Positions 43,153 to 49,967 of a stretch of DNA of 49,967 nt are shown in pieces (position 1 is the stretch's first letter; every line of letters starts with the position of its first letter). The stretch comes from an uncultured Bacteroidales bacterium. Its GTDB lineage: Bacteria > Bacteroidota > Bacteroidia > Bacteroidales > FEN-979. Under the pieces are notes generated by a model. It saw only the letters and a list, made by a program, of their open reading frames with translations. It was not told where the DNA came from and ran no database searches. Where the stretch lies: NCBI GenBank assembly GCA_903945175.1, contig CAJAUM010000053.1, forward strand, positions 1 to 49,967. The letters run 5' to 3'. A program made the translations under genes and the position numbers.

Positions 43153-46100
43153 ATGTTGGCTTTAGAATTATATTGTGAAGAATGGAAAAACATTGCGAAT
43201 CCCGATATAAACAGCCATCAGCTGGCACTGAAGATTATTGAAGAAACCGAACAGATCTTTGCGGTAAAACAGGAACATACCCTCAAAAATTCTTTTTGGT
43301 TTGAATGGCTGAACCTTACGAAAAAACCGATTTTTTTACAATCATTAGGCACAAGCGCACACCGCATCCGCTGGTCTGAACTCGCCTTTCGCATCATCCG
43401 GTTTTCCAATTACAACCTGAAAGAGATGATGGAACAGCGCGTTGCTGAACATCCAAATCATATATTATTTAAAGACATGTCATCGGCTGCCGCAGTAGAC
43501 TGGACGTATGAACAGACCTATCGGCACCTGCGTGAGATTGCCAGCCTGTGTTACAAATCTGTTGCCACAGCGCCACGCGTTGCTTTTTATTGCGAAAACT
43601 CCTTCGAAGGAGCGTGTACCGACCTGGCCTGCCTGATGTTCGACATCTACGATACGCCGCTTAGTCCGCATTTCAAAATTGATGTGCTGTTGCCCATCTT
43701 CAACGAACTTAAAATCAATATCGCGCTGGCCGATACCGATGAGCGCCTGGCCGTGCTGAAGAAGATTCATGAGAAGGCAGAGATAAAGTTTCTCATCTTT
43801 TCGCTGCAGCCGGTCACACCCAAAATGCGGGATATTCCATACATGGTTGAAGAGGCGAAAAAAATATCGCGCTGGGATATGGATGTGATACTGAAACGGC
43901 AGCCAATAAAGATGAACAACCGCGTTGCTACGACCATGTTTACCTCGGGCAGCACGGGTTTACCAAAAGGGGTCTCATTCTCCATCTACAACATTGTTTC
44001 CAAACGATTCGCCCGCGCCGCAGCCTTGCCGGATGTAGGCAATGAAGTATTCCTTTGCTACCTCCCCCTGTTCCATACTTTTGGAAGATATCTGGAGATG
44101 ACCGGGGCCATTTTCTGGAATGGAACGTACATCTTTGCAGGCAACACCTCTGCAGAAACATTGATATCGCTCTTTCCGAAGACGAACCCGACCGGATTTA
44201 TCAGCATCCCGCTGCGGTGGCAGGAACTTTATGAACAGTGCCAGGAAAAAATCAGTCCCATCGAACGTATGGAACTCCGCGAGCAGGCTGTAAGGGAGGT
44301 GGTCGGATCACGGCTGCACTGGGGATTATCGGCCGCAGGCTATCTGGATCCTGCCGTATTCAAATTTTTCAACGAATATGGCATCTTTCTCAACAGTGGA
44401 TTCGGCATGACCGAAGCAACCGGCGGCATTACGATGACCCCTCCCGGGGATTATAAGGAATTCACGGTCGGGATCCCGCTTCCGGGGGTTAACACCCGGT
44501 TAACCGCTGATTCGGAACTGGAACTCAGCGGACATTACATTGGCCGGTACCTTGAAGTGGCCGGGCCCGATGACTTCATCCCCTACCCTGTCTCTGCAAA
44601 GCAGGATTACTGGCTGCCAACGGGCGATGTCTTCAAAATCGGCAACGATGGCTATTACCAGATCATCGACCGGGTAAAGGATATTTATAAGAATAACCGG
44701 GGACAGACTGTGGCACCACAGGTTATCGAAAAGAAATTCTATAAGGTTCCTGGAATTAAAAGTGTTTTCCTGGTTGGTGACAACCGCCCCTACAATGTGT
44801 TATTGATTGTGCCCGACCAGGCTGATCCGATTTACAATTCACTTCAGGGCGACAACCTCACCGAATATTTTCACCAGATTGTCATGGCCGCCAACAACGA
44901 CGTGGCAACATACGAACGGGTGATCAATTTCATGGTGCTTGATCGCGATTTCAGCCGTGAAAAAGGAGAGCTGACCCCAAAAGATTCATACAACAGGAAA
45001 ACGATTGAAACCAATTTCAAAGCGATCATTGAAAGCCTCTATCAAACTAATATTGTACGCCTGGATGCAGGTGAATTTACAATTCAAATCCCGAAATGGT
45101 TCTTCCGCGACCTGGGGATCCTCGAAACCGATATCCGCTACGAACACACCCGGTTGGTGAACCGGCGGAATGACTCAAAACTTGTTATCCGGAAACTGAA
45201 AGGCGACTGGTTCCTTATCGGACATCTGAAATATCACATAACCTCCAACCTGATTGATCTCGGGATGTTGTCACGTCAACCAAAAATCTGGATCGGAAAT
45301 CCTGAAATGATTGGCTTTTGCCCTGTTAAAGAGGGATGGGACCTTACCATGGGATCAGTTTCAGCAAGTATCTCCATCCCGGGATTCAGGAAATTGGATG
45401 AATCACATTTCCCGATCATCAAATCAGTTCGTGATCAACAGCTCATCCAGACAAATTATCTGCTTTTCCGGACCTATTTCGGTGGATTGGATGAGGCCTA
45501 CAAAGCTACGGATGAACTCGGGGTACTCCTGACCCATGCTGAGCCAAGGCTGGCGGATACCATCAGGTACAGGCTTGAAGCGCTGGCCAATCATCCCGAC
45601 GAAGAGATCCGTTGCCTGGCCTACAGGCTGATCCTGCTGAAGGCGCCAAAACCTGAGGATATTCAGTATATGCCGGCATTCATCGAATCGGGACTCCCCT
45701 TTCTCAACGAAAAATCAATACGGGAGATCGCTTCGAGTAATTTCGGAAAACACAGGCTTGATGCACTTAAACAGCGGCTTTACTGGTACCGCACGCATCT
45801 CAGCTGGCCTGCATCAAAAAAACAACGGTCTGCATTCATGGATGTGCTGGGAATGCTGTACAATTTTGCAGTGCTGCATCTTGAATATTATGTTCCGGTC
45901 AGAGCCGAATTGTCAAGATGGATTCTTCACAAACAAGATCCCGCGCTATCGAAAAAGGCTGAGCAATATTTCTATTCCCTGGCGGATGTGTTCGAAAAAA
46001 ATATTGAAAATCGGTCGACGACCCATGCCCTCACCGAATGGAAAGCAAAGCTTGTTTTCGAGCATGGGATCTCGGATACCGAAAAACAGCGGGTATTAAA

Positions 46101-47742
46101 AATTTTTCAATCCACCACCTTTCTGAAAGAGAGCATACTTCTGACATTCAACGAACAGCATTTCGACCTTGCAGAAGTTCCCGAAAAAGGGATCTGGATC
46201 CTGCGTTTGCTTGCATTTAAAGAATTCAAACATTACCGTTTATCGGTAAACACCCTATCAGGAAAACATTTTGACCTCCACATGGTGATGAGTGAGAATC
46301 CAGCGTTCAAGCCAAATCCCGACACATTCTACTGGCTGGCTTCATTGGCCGGATTTCCATATGGCCCGGCCGTAGCGCCTTTACTGGGAAGCAACAGACC
46401 CACCCTGGGTGTGCTCTCAACCCAATATATCGGAGGGTTGACCGCCTGGGATAAAATCAGGGAGCTGTCTGAAATTCATCGTTCATCCGGCAATGTTAAA
46501 GAGCATTCCTGGAAGAAGATTTTTGTCAAAGCCTTTACGGTTATTTACCGGGCCTGGCATCACAGTGGCAACCAGATCGTTCCCGGAGCCATCTCTCCTT
46601 CCAACGTGGCCATTCCTGAGATGGATTTTCGTGAGAGTGCAGTCATCCTCTCCCTTGCAGGCTGGTCGCCCTATAAAAACACCTTGTCGCTGGTTGGTCC
46701 CATGCTGCAGGATTACTATTGCAAAACGGCCTCCATCTATCCCTGGTGCCGCAATCAACTTGATGTTACATGGATTTTTGATGCCTGTATCGAAGCCCTT
46801 GGTATTGAGGAGGCAATCCTGTTTTTAAATCGACTTAAGCAAGATCTCAAGGCCAAATCATTGGTTTGCTTTGACTCCTCTGATCTTCGTCAGCACCTGA
46901 GCCATTACCTTGAAAAAACAGTCAAACGGTATTATAAACCGATTGCCCTTTTCAGCGCCATTGATCAGTACCTTGACTGGTATAAAATGAATCCGCTGAC
47001 CACGGCCGTGGCCAAGGAACAAACCCTCATCGAACTGCTTGAACTTTTCAAGTTGCAGCAATATCCTGAATTGGTGCGTTACTTTTTCTACCGGCATACC
47101 TGTTTTTCTGATGCATCGGAGGAGGTATTGTCAGCCTTTGACAAACTTTTGGCAAAGATGGAAGATTTGCCTGAGGGGCTGGCTATCCAGCTGGTCGAAT
47201 TGTCAGACCTGCAGTCAGAGCTCAATGATCCTGATGACAAAAACATCTTCAGCAGGATGGTTTTCCCCCGTCTGCATGGAGAACAGGGAATTGAATTTGT
47301 CAAAGTTGGAGATAGTAAAAAGGAGCACCTCATTGTTCGCTTTGCGCTACATGATAAATCGGGCAGGCGCTATATTCTTCGTGAACCTGTTGAAGCACGG
47401 GAGACAGGACAACTTTACCAGCTGTTCTTCCGCGAAAAATACCCCAAGGAGATTTCGGACAATGACCACCAGTATGTGCTGACAGATGAAAATGAAAAAG
47501 TCGTGGGAGGGATCACCTTCCGCCATTTGGAGGATCAAAACATTCTCCTGGATGGGATTGTTGTCACATCCGCCCTGCAAGGCCAAGGAATTGCTTCGGG
47601 TATGATTGAAAGATTCTTTGCAAGTATGGCCGCACAGGGTTTTAAAGTTGTCAAGGCCCATTTCCTCTTTGGCAACTATTACCTCAAACATTTTTTTGAA
47701 GTTGACAAGACCTGGGGGGCGCTGATAAAAACGCTCAAGTAG
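43153..47742 (+). CDS. AMP-forming acyl-CoA-ligase-like / GNAT acetyltransferase fusion protein
   Basis: A 1529-residue cytoplasmic protein. Residues about 85-630 are an adenylate-forming ligase: P-loop MFTSGSTGLPKG (262-273), GFGMTEATGG (416-425), PTGD (489-492) and DRVKDIYKNNRGQTVAPQVIE split by turns (506-526), closest in feel to long-chain acyl-CoA synthetases. The A10 region reads GELTPKDSYNRK (605-616), without a lysine where TPTxKxKR-type ligases have one. Residues about 640-1370 are mostly helical and unrecognised, with HEAT-like stretches (795-880). About 1380-1529 is a GNAT domain with the acetyl-CoA-binding VTSALQGQGIASGM (1471-1484). It sits between acn-gltA and icd. An acyl-activation plus protein-acylation role is inferred. 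Confidence 0.8.
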   Translation: MLALELYCEEWKNIANPDINSHQLALKIIEETEQIFAVKQEHTLKNSFWFEWLNLTKKPIFLQSLGTSAHRIRWSELAFRIIRFSNYNLKEMMEQRVAEHPNHILFKDMSSAAAVDWTYEQTYRHLREIASLCYKSVATAPRVAFYCENSFEGACTDLACLMFDIYDTPLSPHFKIDVLLPIFNELKINIALADTDERLAVLKKIHEKAEIKFLIFSLQPVTPKMRDIPYMVEEAKKISRWDMDVILKRQPIKMNNRVATTMFTSGSTGLPKGVSFSIYNIVSKRFARAAALPDVGNEVFLCYLPLFHTFGRYLEMTGAIFWNGTYIFAGNTSAETLISLFPKTNPTGFISIPLRWQELYEQCQEKISPIERMELREQAVREVVGSRLHWGLSAAGYLDPAVFKFFNEYGIFLNSGFGMTEATGGITMTPPGDYKEFTVGIPLPGVNTRLTADSELELSGHYIGRYLEVAGPDDFIPYPVSAKQDYWLPTGDVFKIGNDGYYQIIDRVKDIYKNNRGQTVAPQVIEKKFYKVPGIKSVFLVGDNRPYNVLLIVPDQADPIYNSLQGDNLTEYFHQIVMAANNDVATYERVINFMVLDRDFSREKGELTPKDSYNRKTIETNFKAIIESLYQTNIVRLDAGEFTIQIPKWFFRDLGILETDIRYEHTRLVNRRNDSKLVIRKLKGDWFLIGHLKYHITSNLIDLGMLSRQPKIWIGNPEMIGFCPVKEGWDLTMGSVSASISIPGFRKLDESHFPIIKSVRDQQLIQTNYLLFRTYFGGLDEAYKATDELGVLLTHAEPRLADTIRYRLEALANHPDEEIRCLAYRLILLKAPKPEDIQYMPAFIESGLPFLNEKSIREIASSNFGKHRLDALKQRLYWYRTHLSWPASKKQRSAFMDVLGMLYNFAVLHLEYYVPVRAELSRWILHKQDPALSKKAEQYFYSLADVFEKNIENRSTTHALTEWKAKLVFEHGISDTEKQRVLKIFQSTTFLKESILLTFNEQHFDLAEVPEKGIWILRLLAFKEFKHYRLSVNTLSGKHFDLHMVMSENPAFKPNPDTFYWLASLAGFPYGPAVAPLLGSNRPTLGVLSTQYIGGLTAWDKIRELSEIHRSSGNVKEHSWKKIFVKAFTVIYRAWHHSGNQIVPGAISPSNVAIPEMDFRESAVILSLAGWSPYKNTLSLVGPMLQDYYCKTASIYPWCRNQLDVTWIFDACIEALGIEEAILFLNRLKQDLKAKSLVCFDSSDLRQHLSHYLEKTVKRYYKPIALFSAIDQYLDWYKMNPLTTAVAKEQTLIELLELFKLQQYPELVRYFFYRHTCFSDASEEVLSAFDKLLAKMEDLPEGLAIQLVELSDLQSELNDPDDKNIFSRMVFPRLHGEQGIEFVKVGDSKKEHLIVRFALHDKSGRRYILREPVEARETGQLYQLFFREKYPKEISDNDHQYVLTDENEKVVGGITFRHLEDQNILLDGIVVTSALQGQGIASGMIERFFASMAAQGFKVVKAHFLFGNYYLKHFFEVDKTWGALIKTLK

Positions 47743-47753
47743 GGGATTTTTCA

Positions 47754-47761
47754 TAATTTTG
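47754..47761 (+). promoter_or_regulatory. Predicted -7 box of icd
   Basis: TAATTTTG, 33 bases before the icd ATG and 11 bases after the stop of the fusion gene, so icd probably has its own promoter besides any read-through. Confidence 0.5.
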
Positions 47762-47794
47762 CGCTCATCTTGAAATTTTAAAAACATAAAATAT

Positions 47795-49060
47795 ATGAAC
47801 GGAGAAAAAATCACCCTGATAAATGGGAAGTTGAATGTTCCCGATTTTCCAATTGTACCATTTATTGAAGGCGACGGAACGGGGCCGGATATTTGGAATG
47901 CCAGTGTTCGCGTATTGGATGCCGCTGTTGAAAAGGCTTATGGCGGTAAAAGAAAAATAATGTGGAAAGAGGTGCTGGCGGGTGAAAAGGCATTTAAAGA
48001 AACCGGTGAATGGTTGCCTGCTGCAACCCTGGATATGATTCGTGAATACCTGGTGGCCATAAAAGGACCGCTTACGACACCGGTTGGTGGAGGAATCCGG
48101 TCACTCAATGTGGCCTTGCGGCAAATCCTTGATCTGTATACCTGCCTGCGACCTGTAAAATACTTTCAGGGAGTTCCCTCTCCGGTGAAGCATCCCGAAA
48201 CAACCGACATGGTGATCTTCCGTGAAAATACCGAAGACATCTATGCAGGGATTGAATGGATGCAGGGCACTGCGGGTGTTGAAAAGGTAATAAAATTCCT
48301 CATCGAAGAGATGGGTGTGAAGAACATCCGTTTTCCTGAATCCTCCTCCATCGGGATAAAACCTGTATCCAAGGAGGGCACTGAAAGACTTGTCAGGGCT
48401 GCGATCCTTTATACACTGGAGCATAAACGCCCCTCCCTGACTTTGGTTCACAAGGGCAACATCATGAAATTTACTGAAGGACAATTCAAGCAGTGGGGAT
48501 ATGAATTGGCTGAACGGGAATTCGGCGACAAGGTATTTACCTGGCTGACCTATGATAAAATCAAAGCAAAGGATGGCGAAGCTGCAGCAGATGCTGCGCA
48601 GACAGAGGCCATTTCGAAGGGAAAAATTATCGTCAAGGATGCCATTGCAGATGCTTTCCTGCAGCAAATTCTAACCCGGCCAGCCGATTATTCTGTAATT
48701 GCCACCCTAAACCTCAATGGCGATTATATTTCCGATGCACTGGCCGCGATTGTCGGTGGTATCGGTATTGCCCCCGGGGCGAATATCAATTATGTTACAG
48801 GTCATGCTATTTTTGAAGCTACCCATGGCACAGCACCTAAATATGCCGGCAAAGACCAGGTAAATCCGGGGTCGGTCATTCTCTCGGGTATGATGATGCT
48901 GGAGTATATGGGCTGGATGGAAGCCGCCCGTCTGATCATGAAAGGACTTGAAGGGGCCATCATGAAAAAAAGGGTCACCTATGATTTTGAACGCCTGATG
49001 GAAGGGGCAACAAAACTTAAATGTTCAGAATTCGGGACAGAGATCATCGCAAACATGTAA
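47795..49060 (+). CDS. icd: NADP-dependent isocitrate dehydrogenase
   Basis: A 421-residue enzyme oxidising isocitrate to 2-oxoglutarate and CO2. It is highly similar to the Escherichia coli enzyme along its length: [19 protein letters not shown] is kept in pieces (91-109), including S103, equivalent to the regulatory phosphorylated Ser113. NADP choice is shown by HGTAPKYAG...VNPG and TYDFERLM, which keep the residues contacting the 2'-phosphate. An 8- to 10-residue insertion follows [18 protein letters not shown] compared with E. coli. Closes the acn-gltA-fusion-icd block supplying 2-oxoglutarate and NADPH. No aceK is in the window. Confidence 0.97.
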   Translation: MNGEKITLINGKLNVPDFPIVPFIEGDGTGPDIWNASVRVLDAAVEKAYGGKRKIMWKEVLAGEKAFKETGEWLPAATLDMIREYLVAIKGPLTTPVGGGIRSLNVALRQILDLYTCLRPVKYFQGVPSPVKHPETTDMVIFRENTEDIYAGIEWMQGTAGVEKVIKFLIEEMGVKNIRFPESSSIGIKPVSKEGTERLVRAAILYTLEHKRPSLTLVHKGNIMKFTEGQFKQWGYELAEREFGDKVFTWLTYDKIKAKDGEAAADAAQTEAISKGKIIVKDAIADAFLQQILTRPADYSVIATLNLNGDYISDALAAIVGGIGIAPGANINYVTGHAIFEATHGTAPKYAGKDQVNPGSVILSGMMMLEYMGWMEAARLIMKGLEGAIMKKRVTYDFERLMEGATKLKCSEFGTEIIANM

Positions 49061-49094
49061 AACTAACAGATGTCAACCTCTGTCAGTTTTTTTT
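49061..49094 (+). terminator. Intrinsic terminator after icd
   Basis: AACTAACAGA (49061-49070) pairs with TCTGTCAGTT (49079-49088) with one mismatch, followed by eight T (49087-49094). It directly precedes the stop of the convergent PorP/SprF gene. Confidence 0.85.
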
Positions 49095-49095
49095 G

Positions 49096-49967
49096 CTAAT
49101 AGAAGGTCGGGCATTCCATTGATCTGCCACCGCCTCTGCCGCCTGAGCTGGGAACGAATCCATCCCCTCCGCCGCCGCCAAAGATCTGAAGTTTATCAAA
49201 TTCAAGGATCAGGCTGATCTCATGTGCGCCACCGGTTCCGTTGAGCGCTCCTGAAACCTGCAGGTCATAACTGTACATGAATTTGATGCTCATATCTTCA
49301 TAAAAGGTGTATTTGTATCCGGCTACCAGGGCCACTGCAGAATTTACAACACCGGTCATGGTCGTTTTATACCATGCTCCCAGGTAGATGTTATATTTTA
49401 GTAAATTCAGTCCTACCTGTAAAGAATTCAACTTGGCCTGATTCTGATAAATGGCTCCAATATTGATCTTCAATGGATCATTTCCTGAACGGGACATCGA
49501 TGACGATGAGGACCCTCCTGGTCCGGTAGTAAAGATCAAATCGAATTGTCCTACCCATTTACGCGGATAGAGGGAAGCTCCTGTTGAAAGAAAACTCACA
49601 TCAGGCTGGAAGATATGATCAACAGCAAATCCGATGTTTCCGCTTATGTTGCCATCGGGATTGATAAACTGCAAAACACCGCCGGCGCCAAAATCGGGAA
49701 CCGTCCGTTTATTTCCGTCAGAAGGGATAAAAGAGGACTGATATATATTTCCATACCTGGGATCAAGCTGATCGGCAAAAACAAGATCAGCCCAATTGAC
49801 CCTCCGCTGCATGATTCCGGCCTTGATTCCAAGCTGGCTGATCATGAAACTGGTGATTGGAATACGAACCCCAATGGTCAGGGCGGCGCCGAAATTATTG
49901 ATCACGCCCAAATCGGGGGTATCCTGATTGATCATGATCCCAATCCCTCCTGAACCAGGCAGGTTCC
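49096..49967 (-). CDS. PorP/SprF-family T9SS membrane protein (5' end outside window)
   Basis: About 290 residues are visible; the frame stays open to the last base of the window, so the start lies beyond it. The sequence GSGGIGIMINQDTPDLGVINNFG, split by short loops, repeated amphipathic strands (LQVGLNLLKYNIYLGAWYK, VALVAGYKYTFYEDMSIKFMYSYD) and the terminal ECPTFY are typical of PorP/SprF proteins, outer-membrane barrels that work with the type IX secretion machinery or anchor its cargo. A glycine-rich tail (GGGGGDGF ... GGRGGGRS) precedes the terminus. It fits the many T9SS cargo proteins in the window, although no cargo gene is adjacent within view. Confidence 0.88.
   Translation of the reverse strand, partial: NLPGSGGIGIMINQDTPDLGVINNFGAALTIGVRIPITSFMISQLGIKAGIMQRRVNWADLVFADQLDPRYGNIYQSSFIPSDGNKRTVPDFGAGGVLQFINPDGNISGNIGFAVDHIFQPDVSFLSTGASLYPRKWVGQFDLIFTTGPGGSSSSSMSRSGNDPLKINIGAIYQNQAKLNSLQVGLNLLKYNIYLGAWYKTTMTGVVNSAVALVAGYKYTFYEDMSIKFMYSYDLQVSGALNGTGGAHEISLILEFDKLQIFGGGGGDGFVPSSGGRGGGRSMECPTFY

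Noticed and set aside
48101-48667. A 188-codon minus-strand frame inside icd
   Set aside because: Antisense shadow of a highly conserved enzyme.

Overview
The window reads as a chromosomal segment of a member of the Bacteroidota, probably a free-living relative of the Bacteroidales. Seven predicted exported proteins end in a type IX secretion (T9SS) type A sorting domain, a PorP/SprF-family T9SS membrane protein lies at the right edge, and many genes are preceded by the Bacteroidota -7 promoter box TAnnTTTG, sometimes with TTG about 19-21 bases upstream. PurL, TrxB, Nfo, citrate synthase, aconitase and NADP-isocitrate dehydrogenase are complete, so this is core chromosome with accessory patches. 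Assignments come from reading the sequence and recalling families; no database search was run.

Layout. 1-4642: two adjacent T9SS adhesin-like proteins built from PKD-like repeats, with closely related cohesin-like domains; the first also has a dockerin-like segment. 4679-7550: a small antitoxin-like gene, the first codons of its toxin, then an AT-rich restriction-modification pair that seems to have replaced the toxin. 7547-13023 (minus): an operon trxB-purL-SDR. 13098-15983 (minus): a C10 cysteine protease with YCF48-like repeats. 16105-16178: tRNA-Pro(GGG) with a strong promoter and terminator. 16588-25483: S8 protease, YCF48-repeat protein, radical SAM protein, PKD lipoprotein and a propeller protein. 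25556-27964: operon of a beta-barrel, a lipase-like lipoprotein and a small exported protein. 28393-30961 (minus): four-gene envelope operon (two heme lipoproteins, YceI, DUF5777 barrel). 31097-34138 (minus): LruC protein with its lipoprotein partner and a T9SS protein. 34211-39359: endonuclease IV, then a DUF1214 - sulfotransferase - SDR operon divergent from another SDR. 39421-49060: the first three TCA-cycle enzymes, with a 1529-residue AMP-ligase/GNAT fusion between acn-gltA and icd. 49096 to the end: PorP/SprF-like protein.

Most worth a second look: (i) the AMP-ligase/GNAT fusion inside the citrate-to-oxoglutarate gene block, which could be a self-contained protein-acylating enzyme acting on central metabolism; (ii) short tandem-repeat elements of 7- and 8-base units, one inserted in frame in purL, one in frame in a sulfotransferase and one filling the gap between two genes exactly; (iii) the restriction-modification island sitting on a broken toxin-antitoxin pair; (iv) the cohesin/dockerin-bearing T9SS pair; (v) the heme-lipoprotein/YceI/DUF5777 operon.
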